Positions 26,200 through 40,112 of a DNA stretch of 64,000 nt are shown piece after piece. The stretch spans positions 6,944,001 through 7,008,000 of the forward strand of contig JAJQJQ010000002.1 in NCBI GenBank assembly GCA_028622995.1, given 5' to 3'. The first letter of the stretch is position 1; every line of letters starts with the position of its first letter. The translations under genes were made by a program, and so were the position numbers. The notes beneath the pieces were generated by a model that searched no databases, was not told the origin of the DNA, and worked only from the letters and a program-made list of their open reading frames with translations. The stretch comes from Panagrolaimus kolymaensis (Eukaryota; Nematoda; Chromadorea; Rhabditida; Panagrolaimidae).

Positions 26200-27620
26200 T
26201 ATGTTATATTTGTTTTGGATTTTAAGTAAATTCATAAACTATTTTTTTTGTTCGAATTTTCTTAAAACATTTCTCTAGCCCAACAACACTGTAAAGCATC
26301 GAGGTTTTTTATTTTCCCTTCATCAAATTTTTCATCCAAACTATGGTTTATTTGTTTTGGATTTTAAGTAAATTCATAAACTATTTTTTTTGTTCGAATT
26401 TTCTTAAAAAACATTTCTCTAGCCCAACAACACTGTAAAGCATCGAGGTTTTTTATTTTCGCTTCATCAAATTTTTCATCCAAACTATGGTTTATTTGTT
26501 TTGGATTTTAAGTAAATTCATAAACTATTTTTTTTGTTCGAATTTTCTTAAAACATTTCTCTAGCCCAACAACACTGTAAAGCATCGAGGTTTTTTATTT
26601 TCCCTTCATCAAATTTTTCATCCAAACTATGGTTTATTTGTTTTGGATTTTAAGTAAATTCATAAACTATTGTTTTGTTCGAATTTTTATAAAACATTTA
26701 TCTAGCCCAACAACACTGTAAAGCATCGAGGTTTTTTATTTTCCCTTCATCAAATGTTTCATCCAAACTATGGTTTATTTGTTTTGGATTTTAAGTAAAT
26801 TCATAAACTATTTTTTTGTTCGAATTTTATTAAAACATTTCTCTAGCCCAACAACACTGTAAAGCATCGAGGTTTTTTATTTTCCCTTCATCAAATTTTT
26901 CATCCAAACTATGTTTTATTTGTTTTGGATTTTAAGTAAATTCATAAACTATTTTTTTTGTTCGAATTTTCTTAAAACATTTCTCTAGCCCAACAACACT
27001 GTAAAGCATCGAGGTTTTTTATTTTCCCTTCATCAAATTTTTCATCCAAACTATGGTTTATTTGTTTTGGATTTTAAGTAAATTCATAAACTATTTTTTT
27101 TGTTCGAATTTTCTTAAAAAACATTTCTCTAGCCCAACAACACTGTAAAGCATCGAGGTTTTTTATTTTCGCTTCATCAAATTTTTCATCCAAACTATGG
27201 TTTATTTGTTTTGGATTTTAAGTAAATTCATAAACTATTTTTTTTGTTCGAATTTTCTTAAAACATTTCTCTAGCCCAACAACACTGTAAAGCATCGAGG
27301 TTTTTTATTTTCCCTTCATCAAATTTTTCATCCAAACTATGGTTTATTTGTTTTGGATTTTAAGTAAATTCATAAACTATTGTTTTGTTCGAATTTTCTT
27401 AAAACATTTCTCTAGCCCAACAACACTGTAAAGCATCGAGGTTTTTTATTTTCCCTTCATCAAATGTTTCATCCAAACTATGGTTTATTTGTTTTGGATT
27501 TTAAGTAAATTCATAAACTAATTTTTTGTTCGAATTTTATTAAAACATTTCTCTAGCCCAACAACACTGTAAAGCATCGAGGTTTTTTATTTTCCCTTCA
27601 TCAAATTTTTCATCCAAACT
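26200..27620. repeat. Tandem duplication of a 5-monomer block (710 bp)
   Basis: Four rare markers recur at +710 bp: TTAAAAAACA with two extra A (26404 and 27114), TTCGCTTCATC (CGCTTC at 26460 and 27170), AAATGTTTC (26752 and 27462), and TTTTATTAAAAC (26828 and 27538). The copies have since diverged slightly: the monomer near 26,690 reads GAATTTTTATAAAAC but its partner near 27,400 is ordinary, and CTATTTTTTTG has become CTAATTTTTTG near 27,520. Outer boundaries are approximate. Confidence 0.85.
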
Positions 27621-28047
27621 ATGTTTTATTTGTTTTGGATTTTAAGTAAATTCATAAACTATTTTTTTTGTTCGAATTTTCTTAAAACATTTCTCTAGCC
27701 CAACAACACTGTAAAGCATCGAGGTTTTTTATTTTCCCTTCATCAAATTTTTCATCCAAACTATGGTTTATTTGTTTTGGATTTTAAGTAAATTCATAAA
27801 CTATTTTTTTTGTTCGAATTTTCTTAAAACATTTATCTAGCCCAACAACACTGTAAAGCATCGAGGTTTTTTATTTTCCCTTCATCAAATTTTTCATCCA
27901 AACTATGTTTTATTTGTTTTGGATTTTAAGTAAATTCATAAACTATTTTTTTTGTTCGAATTTTCTTAAAACATTTATCTAGCCCAACAACACTGTAAAG
28001 CATCGAGGTTTTTTATTTTCCTTTCATCAAATTTTTCATCCAAACTA

Positions 28048-30034
28048 TGGTTTATTTGTTTTGGATTTTAAGTAAATTCATAAACTATTGTTTTGTTCGA
28101 ATTTTCTTAAAACATTTATCTAGCCCAACAACACTGTAAACCATCGAGGTTTTTTATTTTCCCTTCATCAAATTTTTCATCCAAACTATGTTTTATTTGT
28201 TTTGGATTTTAAGTAAATTCATAAACTATTTTTTTTGTTCGAATTTTCTTAAAACATTTTTCAAGCCCAACAACACTGTAAAGCATCGAGGTTTTTTATT
28301 TTCCCTTCATCAGATTTTTCATCCAAACTATGGTTTATTTGTTTTGGATTTTAAGTAAATTCATAAACTATTTTTTTTGTTCGAATTTTCTTAAAACATT
28401 TATCTAGCCCAACAACACTGTAAAGCATCGAGGTTTTTTATTTTCCCTTCATCAAATTTTTCATCCAAACTATGTTTTATTTGTTTTGGATTTTAAGTAA
28501 ATTCATAAACTATTTTTTTTGTTCGAATTTTCTTAAAACATTTCTCTAGCCCAACAACACTGTAAAGCATCTAGGTTTTTTATTTTCCCTTCATCAAATT
28601 TTTCATCCAAACTATGTTTTATTTGTTTTGGATTTTAAGTAAATTCATAAACTATTTTTTTTGTTCGAATTTTCTTAAAACATTTCTCTAGCCCAACAAC
28701 ACTGTAAAGCATCGAGGTTTTTTATTTTCCCTTCATCAAATTTTTCATCCAAACTATGTTTTATTTGTTTTGGATTTTAAGTAAATTCATAAACTATTTT
28801 TTTTGTTCGAATTTTCTTAAAACATTTATCTAGCCCAACAACACTGTAAAGCATCGAGGTTTTTTATTTTCCCTTCATCAAATTTTTCATCCAAACTATG
28901 GTTTATTTGTTTTGGATTTTAAGTAAATTCATAAACTATTTTTTTTGTTCGAATTTTCTTAAAACATTTCTCTAGCCCAACAACACTGTAAAGCATCGAG
29001 GTTTTTTATTTTCCCTTCATCAAATTTTTCATCCAAACTATGTTTTATTTGTTTTGGATTTTAAGTAAATTCATAAACTATTTTTTTTGTTCGAATTTTC
29101 TTAAAACATTTCTCTAGCCCAACAACACTGTAAAGCATCTAGGTTTTTTATTTTCCCTTCATCAAATTTTTCATCCAAACTATGTTTTATTTGTTTTGGA
29201 TTTTAAGTAAATTCATAAACTATTTTTTTTGTTCGAATTTTCTTAAAACATTTCTCTAGCCCAACAACACTGTAAAGCATCGAGGTTTTTTATTTTCCCT
29301 TCATCAAATTTTTCATCCAAACTATGTTTTATTTGTTTTGGATTTTAAGTAAATTCATAAACTATTTTTTTTGTTCGAATTTTCTTAAAACATTTCTCTA
29401 GCCCAACAACACTGTAAAGCATCGAGGTTTTTTATTTTCCCTTCATCAAATTTTTCATCCAAACTATGGTTTATTTGTTTTGGATTTTAAGTAAATTCAT
29501 AAACTATTTTTTTTGTTCGAATTTTCTTAAAACATTTCTCTAGCCCAACAACACTGTAAAGCATCGAGGTTTTTTATTTTCCCTTCATCAAATTTTTCAT
29601 CCAAACTATGTTTTATTTGTTTTGGATTTTAAGTAAATTCATAAACTATTTTTTTTGTTCGAATTTTCTTAAAACATTTATCTAGCCCAACAACACTGTA
29701 AAGCATCGAGGTTTTTTATTTTCCCTTCATCAAATTTTTCATCCAAACTATGGTTTATTTGTTTTGGATTTTAAGTAAATTCATAAACTATTTTTTTTGT
29801 TCGAATTTTCTTAAAACATTTATCTAGCCCAACAACACTGTAAAGCATCGAGGTTTTTTATTTTCCCTTCATCAAATTTTTCATCCAAACTATGTTTTAT
29901 TTGTTTTGGATTTTAAGTAAATTCATAAACTATTTTTTTTGTTCGAATTTTCTTAAAACATTTATCTAGCCCAACAACACTGTAAAGCATCGAGGTTTTT
30001 TATTTTCCTTTCATCAAATTTTTCATCCAAACTA
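28048..30034. repeat. 14-monomer higher-order unit, copy 1 (1987 bp)
   Basis: Markers in order: AAACCATCGAGG (28141), CATTTTTCAAGCCC in the following monomer, CATCAGATTTTTC (28311), and CATCTAGG in two monomers 568 bp apart (28571, 29139). All recur 1987 bp later. The first monomer is 141 bp, with CTATTGTTTTG. The CTAG to CAAG change near 28,262 is shared only with copy 2, so copies 1 and 2 are closest to each other. Confidence 0.88.
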
Positions 30035-32587
30035 TGGTTTATTTGTTTTGGATTTTAAGTAAATTCATAAACTATTGTTTTGTTCGAATTTTCTTAAAAC
30101 ATTTATCTAGCCCAACAACACTGTAAACCATCGAGGTTTTTTATTTTCCCTTCATCAAATTTTTCATCCAAACTATGTTTTATTTGTTTTGGATTTTAAG
30201 TAAATTCATAAACTATTTTTTTTGTTCGAATTTTCTTAAAACATTTTTCAAGCCCAACAACACTGTAAAGCATCGAGGTTTTTTATTTTCCCTTCATCAG
30301 ATTTTTCATCCAAACTATGGTTTATTTGTTTTGGATTTTAAGTAAATTCATAAACTATTTTTTTTGTTCGAATTTTCTTAAAACATTTATCTAGCCCAAC
30401 AACACTGTAAAGCATCGAGGTTTTTTATTTTCCCTTCATCAAATTTTTCATCCAAACTATGTTTTATTTGTTTTGGATTTTAAGTAAATTCATAAACTAT
30501 TTTTTTTGTTCGAATTTTCTTAAAACATTTCTCTAGCCCAACAACACTGTAAAGCATCTAGGTTTTTTATTTTCCCTTCATCAAATTTTTCATCCAAACT
30601 ATGTTTTATTTGTTTTGGATTTTAAGTAAATTCATAAACTATTTTTTTTGTTCGAATTTTCTTAAAACATTTCTCTAGCCCAACAACACTGTAAAGCATC
30701 GAGGTTTTTTATTTTCCCTTCATCAAATTTTTCATCCAAACTATGTTTTATTTGTTTTGGATTTTAAGTAAATTCATAAACTATTTTTTTTGTTCGAATT
30801 TTCTTAAAACATTTATCTAGCCCAACAACACTGTAAAGCATCGAGGTTTTTTATTTTCCCTTCATCAAATTTTTCATCCAAACTATGGTTTATTTGTTTT
30901 GGATTTTAAGTAAATTCATAAACTATTTTTTTTGTTCGAATTTTCTTAAAACATTTCTCTAGCCCAACAACACTGTAAAGCATCGAGGTTTTTTATTTTC
31001 CCTTCATCAAATTTTTCATCCAAACTATGTTTTATTTGTTTTGGATTTTAAGTAAATTCATAAACTATTTTTTTTGTTCGAATTTTCTTAAAACATTTCT
31101 CTAGCCCAACAACACTGTAAAGCATCTAGGTTTTTTATTTTCCCTTCATCAAATTTTTCATCCAAACTATGTTTTATTTGTTTTGGATTTTAAGTAAATT
31201 CATAAACTATTTTTTTTGTTCGAATTTTCTTAAAACATTTCTCTAGCCCAACAACACTGTAAAGCATCGAGGTTTTTTATTTTCCCTTCATCAAATTTTT
31301 CATCCAAACTATGTTTTATTTGTTTTGGATTTTAAGTAAATTCATAAACTATTTTTTTTGTTCGAATTTTCTTAAAACATTTCTCTAGCCCAACAACACT
31401 GTAAAGCATCGAGGTTTTTTATTTTCCCTTCATCAAATTTTTCATCCAAACTATGGTTTATTTGTTTTGGATTTTAAGTAAATTCATAAACTATTTTTTT
31501 TGTTCGAATTTTCTTAAAACATTTCTCTAGCCCAACAACACTGTAAAGCATCGAGGTTTTTTATTTTCCCTTCATCAAATTTTTCATCCAAACTATGTTT
31601 TATTTGTTTTGGATTTTAAGTAAATTCATAAACTATTTTTTTTGTTCGAATTTTCTTAAAACATTTATCTAGCCCAACAACACTGTAAAGCATCGAGGTT
31701 TTTTATTTTCCCTTCATCAAATTTTTCATCAAAACTATGGTTTATTTGTTTTGGATTTTAAGTAAATTCATAAACTATTTTTTTTGTTCGAATTTTCTTA
31801 AAACATTTCTCTAGCCCAACAACACTGTAAAGCATCGAGGTTTTTTATTTTCCCTTCATCAAATTTTTCATCCAAACTATGGTTTATTTGTTTTGGATTT
31901 TAAGTAAATTCATAAACTATTTTTTTGTTCGAATTTTCTTAAAACATTTCTCTAGCCCAACAACACTGTAAAGCATCGAGGTTTTTTATTTTCCCTTCAT
32001 CAAATTTTTCATCCAAACTATGTTTTATTTGTTTTGGATTTTAAGTAAATTCATAAACTATTTTTTTTGTTCGAATTTTCTTAAAACATTTCTCTAGCCC
32101 AACAACACTGTAAAGCATCGAGGTTTTTTATTTTCCCTTCATCAAATTTTTCATCCAAACTATGGTTTATTTGTTTTGGATTTTAAGTAAATTCATAAAC
32201 TATTTTTTTTGTTCGAATTTTCTTAAAACATTTATCTAGCCCAACAACACTGTAAAGCATCGAGGTTTTTTATTTTCCCTTCATCAAATTTTTCATCCAA
32301 ACTATGTTTTATTTGTTTTGGATTTTAAGTAAATTCATAAACTATTTTTTTTGTTCGAATTTTCTTAAAACATTTATCTAGCCCAACAACACTGTAAAGC
32401 ATCGAGGTTTTTTATTTTCCCTTCATCAAATTTTTCATCCAAACTATGGTTTATTTGTTTTGGATTTTAAGTAAATTCATAAACTATTTTTTTGTTCGAA
32501 TTTTCTTAAAACATTTCTCTAGCCCAACAACACTGTAAAGCATCGAGGTTTTTTATTTTCCTTTCATCAAATTTTTCATCCAAACTA
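30035..32587. repeat. Higher-order unit copy 2, expanded to 18 monomers (2553 bp)
   Basis: Its markers are at 30128 (CCATCG), 30298 (CATCAGAT), 30558 and 31126 (CTAGG). It is 566 bp longer than copies 1 and 3. The extra four monomers lie to the right of CATCAAAACTATGG (31731), which is 950 bp before the next CCATCG, against 383 bp for its match in copy 3 (34284). A local four-monomer gain inside one unit is visible. Confidence 0.85.
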
Positions 32588-34573
32588 TGGTTTATTTGTT
32601 TTGGATTTTAAGTAAATTCATAAACTATTGTTTTGTTCGAATTTTCTTAAAACATTTATCTAGCCCAACAACACTGTAAACCATCGAGGTTTTTTATTTT
32701 CCCTTCATCAAATTTTTCATCCAAACTATGTTTTATTTGTTTTGGATTTTAAGTAAATTCATAAACTATTTTTTTTGTTCGAATTTTCTTAAAACATTTT
32801 TCTAGCCCAACAACACTGTAAAGCATCGAGGTTTTTTATTTTCCCTTCATCAGATTTTTCATCCAAACTATGGTTTATTTGTTTTGGATTTTAAGTAAAT
32901 TCATAAACTATTTTTTTTGTTCGAATTTTCTTAAAACATTTATCTAGCCCAACAACACTGTAAAGCATCGAGGTTTTTTATTTTCCCTTCATCAAATTTT
33001 TCATCCAAACTATGTTTTATTTGTTTTGGATTTTAAGTAAATTCATAAACTATTTTTTTTGTTCGAATTTTCTTAAAACATTTCTCTAGCCCAACAACAC
33101 TGTAAAGCATCTAGGTTTTTTATTTTCCCTTCATCAAATTTTTCATCCAAACTATGTTTTATTTGTTTTGGATTTTAAGTAAATTCATAAACTATTTTTT
33201 TTGTTCGAATTTTCTTAAAACATTTCTCTAGCCCAACAACACTGTAAAGCATCGAGGTTTTTTATTTTCCCTTCATCAAATTTTTCATCCAAACTATGTT
33301 TTATTTGTTTTGGATTTTAAGTAAATTCATAAACTATTTTTTTTGTTCGAATTTTCTTAAAACATTTATCTAGCCCAACAACACTGTAAAGCATCGAGGT
33401 TTTTTATTTTCCCTTCATCAAATTTTTCATCCAAACTATGGTTTATTTGTTTTGGATTTTAAGTAAATTCATAAACTATTTTTTTTGTTCGAATTTTCTT
33501 AAAACATTTCTCTAGCCCAACAACACTGTAAAGCATCGAGGTTTTTTATTTTCCCTTCATCAAATTTTTCATCCAAACTATGTTTTATTTGTTTTGGATT
33601 TTAAGTAAATTCATAAACTATTTTTTTTGTTCGAATTTTCTTAAAACATTTCTCTAGCCCAACAACACTGTAAAGCATCTAGGTTTTTTATTTTCCCTTC
33701 ATCAAATTTTTCATCCAAACTATGTTTTATTTGTTTTGGATTTTAAGTAAATTCATAAACTATTTTTTTTGTTCGAATTTTCTTAAAACATTTCTCTAGC
33801 CCAACAACACTGTAAAGCATCGAGGTTTTTTATTTTCCCTTCATCAAATTTTTCATCCAAACTATGTTTTATTTGTTTTGGATTTTAAGTAAATTCATAA
33901 ACTATTTTTTTTGTTCGAATTTTCTTAAAACATTTCTCTAGCCCAACAACACTGTAAAGCATCGAGGTTTTTTATTTTCCCTTCATCAAATTTTTCATCC
34001 AAACTATGGTTTATTTGTTTTGGATTTTAAGTAAATTCATAAACTATTTTTTTTGTTCGAATTTTCTTAAAACATTTCTCTAGCCCAACAACACTGTAAA
34101 GCATCGAGGTTTTTTATTTTCCCTTCATCAAATTTTTCATCCAAACTATGTTTTATTTGTTTTGGATTTTAAGTAAATTCATAAACTATTTTTTTTGTTC
34201 GAATTTTCTTAAAACATTTATCTAGCCCAACAACACTGTAAAGCATCGAGGTTTTTTATTTTCCCTTCATCAAATTTTTCATCAAAACTATGGTTTATTT
34301 GTTTTGGATTTTAAGTAAATTCATAAACTATTTTTTTTGTTCGAATTTTCTTAAAACATTTCTCTAGCCCAACAACACTGTAAAGCATCGAGGTTTTTTA
34401 TTTTCCCTTCATCAAATTTTTCATCCAAACTATGGTTTATTTGTTTTGGATTTTAAGTAAATTCATAAACTATTTTTTTGTTCGAATTTTCTTAAAACAT
34501 TTCTCTAGCCCAACAACACTGTAAAGCATCGAGGTTTTTTATTTTCCTTTCATCAAATTTTTCATCCAAACTA
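32588..34573. repeat. 14-monomer higher-order unit, copy 3 (1986 bp)
   Basis: Its markers are at 32681 (CCATCG), 32851 (CATCAGAT), 33111 and 33679 (CTAGG), and 34284 (CATCAAAAC, shared with copy 2 at -2553). The site after CATTTTT is ordinary CTAG here, unlike copies 1 and 2. This copy therefore either precedes that mutation or has lost it. Confidence 0.86.
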
Positions 34574-35330
34574 TGGTTTATTTGTTTTGGATTTTAAGTA
34601 AATTCATAAACTATTGTTTTGTTCGAATTTTCTTAAAACATTTATCTAGCCCAACAACACTGTAAACCATCGAGGTTTTTTATTTTCCCTTCATCAAATT
34701 TTTCATCCAAACTATGTTTTATTTGTTTTGGATTTTAAGTAAATTCATAAACTATTTTTTTTGTTCGAATTTTCTTAAAACATTTTTCTAGCCCAACAAC
34801 ACTGTAAAGCATCGAGGTTTTTTATTTTCCCTTCATCAGATTTTTCATCCAAACTATGGTTTATTTGTTTTGGATTTTAAGTAAATTCATAAATTATTTT
34901 TTTTGTTCGAATTTTCTTAAAACATTTATCTAGCCCAACAACACTGTAAAGCATCGAGGTTTTTTATTTTCCCTTCATCAAATTTTTCATCCAAACTATG
35001 TTTTATTTGTTTTGGATTTTAAGTAAATTCATAAACTATTTTTTTTGTTCGAATTTTCTTAAAACATTTCTCTAGCCCAACAACACTGTAAAGCATCTAG
35101 GTTTTTTATTTTCCCTTCATCAAATTTTTCATCCAAACTATGTTTTATTTGTTTTGGATTTTAAGTAAATTCATAAACTATTTTTTTTGTTCGAATTTTC
35201 TTAAAACATTTCTCTAGCCCAACAACACTGTAAAGCATCGAGGTTTTTTATTTTCCCTTCATCAAATTTTTCATCCAAACTATGTTTTATTTGTTTTGGA
35301 TTTTAAGTAAATTCATAAACTATTTTTTTT
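34574..35330. repeat. Higher-order unit copy 4, truncated
   Basis: The markers CCATCG (34667), CATCAGAT (34837) and the first CTAGG (35097) match copy 3 at +1986 bp. The match ends near 35.34 kb, where an extra-T monomer with GAGGGTTTTT replaces the expected one. About 5 of the 14 monomers remain. A private change, AAATTATTT for AAACTATTT, occurs near 34,893. Confidence 0.82.
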
Positions 35331-35559
35331 GTTCGAATTTTCTTAAAACATTTTTTCTAGCCCAACAACACTGTAAAGCATCGAGGGTTTTTATTTTCCC
35401 TTCATCAAATTTTTCATCCAAACTATGTTTTATTTGTTTTGGATTTTAAGTAAATTCATAAACTATTGTTTTGTTCGAATTTTCTTAAAACATTTATCTA
35501 GCCCAACAACACTGTAAAGCATCGAGGTTTTTTATTTTCCCTTCATCAAATTTTTCATC

Positions 35560-38264
35560 CAAACTATGGTTTATTTGTTTTGGATTTTAAGTAAATTAAT
35601 AAACTATTTTTTTTGTTCGAATTTTCTTAAAACATTTCTCTAGCCCAACAACACTGTAAAGCATCGAGGTTTTTTATTTTCCCTTCATCAAATTTTTCAT
35701 ACAAACTATGTTTTATTTGTTTTGGATTTTAAGTAAATTCATAAACTATTTTTTTTGTTCGAATTTTCTTAAAACATTTCTCTAGCCCAACAACACTGTA
35801 AAGCATCGAGGTTTTTTATTTTCCCTTCATCAAATTTTTCATCCAAACTATGTTTTATTTGTTTTGGATTTTAAGTAAATTCATAAACTATTTTTTTTGT
35901 TCGAATTTTCTTAAAACATTTCTCTAGCCCAACAACACTGTAAAGCATCGAGGTTTTTTATTTTCCCTTCATCAAATTTTTCATACAAACTATGGTTTAT
36001 TTGTTTTGGATTTTAAGTAAATTAATAAACTATTTTTTTTGTTCGAATTTTCTTAAAACATTTCTCTAGCCCAACAACACTGTAAAGCATCGAGGTTTTT
36101 TATTTTCCCTTCATCAAATTTTTCATCCAAACTATGTTTTATTTGTTTTGGATTTTAAGTAAATTCATAAACTATTTTTTTTGTTCGAATTTTCTTAAAA
36201 CATTTCTCTAGCCCAACAACACTGTAAAGCATCGAGGTTTTTTATTTTCCCTTCATCAAATTTTTCATACAAACTATGGTTTATTTGTTTTGGATTTTAA
36301 GTAAATTCATAAACTATTTTTTTTGTTCGAATTTTCTTAAAACATTTCTCTAGCCCAACAACACTGTAAAGCATCGAGGTTTTTTATTTTCCCTTCATCA
36401 AATTTTTCATCCAAACTATGGTTTATTTGTTTTGGATTTTAAGTAAATTCATAAACTATTTTTTTTGTTCGAATTTTCTTAAAACATTTCTCTAGACCAA
36501 CAACACTGTAAAGCATCGAGGTTTTTTATTTTCCCTTCATCAAATTTTTCATCCAAACTATGGTTTATTTGTTTTGGATTTTAAGTAAATTCATAAACTA
36601 TTTTTTTTGTTCGAATTTTCTTAAAACATTTCTCTAGCCCAACAACACTGTAAAGCATCGAGGTTTTTTATTTTCCCTTCATCAAATTTTTCATCCAAAC
36701 TATGGTTTATTTGTTTTGGATTTTAAGTAAATTCATAAACTATTTTTTTTGTTCGAATTTTCTTAAAACATTTCTCTAGCCCAACAACACTGTAAAGCAT
36801 CGAGGTTTTTTATTTTCCCTTCATCAAATTTTTCATCCAAACTATGTTTTATTTGTTTTGGATTTTAAGTAAATTCATAAACTATTTTTTTTGTTCGAAT
36901 TTTCTTAAAACATTTCTCTAGCCCAACAACACTGTAAAGCATCGAGGTTTTTTATTTTCCCTTCATCAAATTTTTCATACAAACTATGGTTTATTTGTTT
37001 TGGATTTTAAGTAAATTCATAAACTATTTTTTTTGTTCGAATTTTCTTAAAACATTTCTCTAGCCCAACAACACTGTAAAGCATCGAGGTTTTTTATTTT
37101 CCCTTCATCAAATTTTTCATCCAAACTATGGTTTATTTGTTTTGGATTTTAAGTAAATTCATAAACTATTTTTTTTGTTCGAATTTTCTTAAAACATTTC
37201 TCTAGCCCAACAACACTGTAAAGCATCGAGGTTTTTTATTTTCCCTTCATCAAATTTTTCATCCAAACTATGTTTTATTTGTTTTGGATTTTAAGTAAAT
37301 TCATAAACTATTTTTTTTGTTCGAATTTTCTTAAAACATTTCTCTAGCCCAACAACACTGTAAAGCATCGAGGTTTTTTATTTTCCCTTCATCAAATTTT
37401 TCATCCAAACTATGGTTTATTTGTTTTGGATTTTAAGTAAATTCATAAACTATTTTTTTTGTTCGAATTTTCTTAAAACATTTCTCTAGCCCAACAACAC
37501 TGTAAAGCATCGAGGTTTTTTATTTTCCCTTCATCAAATTTTTCATCCAAACTATGGTTTATTTGTTTTGGATTTTAAGTAAATTCATAAACTATTTTTT
37601 TTGTTCGAATTTTCTTAAAACATTTCTCTAGCCCAACAACACTGTAAAGCATCGAGGTTTTTTATTTTCCCTTCATCAAATTTTTCATCCAAACTATGGT
37701 TTATTTGTTTTGGATTTTAAGTAAATTCATAAACTATTTTTTTTGTTCGAATTTTCTTAAAACATTTCTCTAGCCCAACAACACTGTAAAGCATCGAGGT
37801 TTTTTATTTTCCCTTCATCAAATTTTTCATCCAAACTATGTTTTATTTGTTTTGGATTTTAAGTAAATTCATAAACTATTTTTTTTGTTCGAATTTTCTT
37901 AAAACATTTCTCTAGCCCAACAACACTGTAAAGCATCGAGGTTTTTTATTTTCCCTTCATCAAATTTTTCATCCAAACTATGTTTTATTTGTTTTGGATT
38001 TTAAGTAAATTCATAAACTATTTTTTTTGTTCGAATTTTCTTAAAACATTTCTCTAGCGCAACAACACTGTAAAGCATCGAGGTTTTTTATTTTCCCTTC
38101 ATCAAATTTTTCATCCAAACTATGGTTTATTTGTTTTGGATTTTAAGTAAATTCATAAACTATTTTTTTTGTTCGAATTTTCTTAAAACATTTCTCTAGC
38201 CCAACAACACTGTAAAGCATCGAGGTTTTTTATTTTCCCTTCATCAAATTTTTCATCCAAACTA
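35560..38264. repeat. Low-diversity stretch with dimer periodicity
   Basis: Nearly all monomers are 142 bp with CATTTCTCTAG. CATACAAAC replaces CATCCAAAC at 35701, 35985, 36269 and 36979; the spacings of 284, 284 and 710 bp suggest a two-monomer unit at the left end. AATTAATAAAC also appears near 35,596 and 36,023. After about 37 kb I see almost nothing but the G/T choice at monomer position 3 and single private changes (GCGCAAC near 38,056). Confidence 0.7.
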
Positions 38265-40112
38265 TGTTTTATTTGTTTTGGATTTTAAGTAAATTCATAA
38301 ACTATTTTTTTTGTTCGAATTTTCTTAAAACATTTCTCTAGCCCAACAACACTGTAAAGCATCGAGGTTTTTTATTTTCTCTTCATCAAATTTTTCATCC
38401 AAACTATGTTTTATTTGTTTTGGATTTTAAGTAAATTCATAAACTATTTTTTTTGTTCGAATTTTCTTAAAACATTTCTCTAGCCCAACAACACTGTAAA
38501 GCATCGAGGTTTTTTATTTTCCCTTCATCAAATTTTTCATCCAAACTATGGTTTATTTGTTTTGGATTTTAAGTAAATTCATAAACTATTTTTTTTGTTC
38601 GAATTTTCTTAAAACATTTCTCTAGCCCAACAACACTGTAAAGCATCGAGGTTTTTTATTTTCCCTTCATCAAATTTTTCATCCAAACTATGGTTTATTT
38701 GTTTTGGATTTTAAGTAAATTCATAAACTATTTTTTTTGTTCGAATTTTCTTAAAACATTTCTCTAGCCCAACAACACTGTAAAGCATCGAGGTTTTTTA
38801 TTTTCCCTTCATCAAATTTTTCATCCAAACTATGTTTTATTTGTTTTGGATTTTAAGTAAATTCATAAACTATTTTTTTTGTTCGAATTTTCTTAAAACA
38901 TTTTTTCTAGCCCAACAACACTGTAAAGCATCGAGGTTTTTTATTTTCCCTTCATCAAATTTTTCATCCAAACTATGTTTTATTTGTTTTGGATTTTAAG
39001 TAAATTCATAAACTATTTTTTTTGTTCGAATTTTCTTAAATCATTTCTCTAGCCCAACAACACTGTAAAGCATCGAGGTTTTTTATTTTCCCTTCATCAA
39101 ATTTTTCATCCAAACTATGTTTTATTTGTTTTGGATTTTAAGTAAATTCATTAACTATTTTTTTTGTTCGAATTTTCTTAAAACATTTCTCTAGCCCAAC
39201 AACACTGTAAAGCATCGAGGTTTTTTATTTTCCCTTCATCAAATTTTTCATCCAAACTATGGTTTATTTGTTTTGGATTTTAAGTAAATTCATAAACTAT
39301 TTTTTTTGTTCGAATTTTCTTAAAACATTTCTCTAGCCCAACAACACTGTAAAGCATCGAGGTTTTTTATTTTCCCTTCATCAAATTTTTCATCCAAACT
39401 ATGGTTTATTTGTTTTGGATTTTAAGTAAATTCATAAACTATTTTTTTTGTTCGAATTTTCTTAAAACATTTCTCTAGCCCAACAACACTGTAAAGCATC
39501 GAGGTTTTTTATTTTCCCTTCATCAAATTTTTCATCCAAACTATGTTTTATTTGTTTTGGATTTTAAGTAAATTCATAAACTATTTTTTTTGTTCGAATT
39601 TTCTTAAAACATTTTTTCTAGCCCAACAACACTGTAAAGCATCGAGGGTTATTATTTTCCCTTCATCAAATTTTTCATCCAAACTATGTTTTATTTGTTT
39701 TGGATTTTAAGTAAATTCATAAACTATTTTTTTTGTTCGAATTTTCTTAAAACATTTTTTCTAGCGCAACAACACTGTAAAGCATCGAGGTTTTTTATTT
39801 TCCCTTCATCAAATTTTTCATCCAAACTATGTTTTATTTGTTTTGGATTTTAAGTAAATTCATAAACTATTGTTTTGTTCGAATTTTTTTAAAACATTTA
39901 TCTAGCCCAACAACACTGTAAAGCATCGAGGTTTTTTATTTTCCCTTCATCAAATTTTTCATCCAAACTATGTTTTATTTGTTTTGGATTTTAAGTAAAT
40001 TCATAAACTATTTTTTTTGTTCGAATTTTCTTAAAACATTTATCTAGCCCAACAACACTGTAAAGCATCGAGGTTTTTTATTTTCCCTTCATCAAATTTT
40101 TCATCCAAACTA
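38265..40112. repeat. 13-monomer higher-order unit, copy 1 (1848 bp)
   Basis: Markers in order: TTTTCTCTTC (38379), CATTAACTA (39149), GAGGGTTATT (39644), CTAGCGCAAC (39764), then CTATTGTTTTG with GAATTTTTTTAAAAC (about 39,870-39,890). All are repeated at exactly +1848 bp. One visible difference is TTAAATCATT near 39,037-39,050, which is TTAAAACATT in copy 2. Confidence 0.9.
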
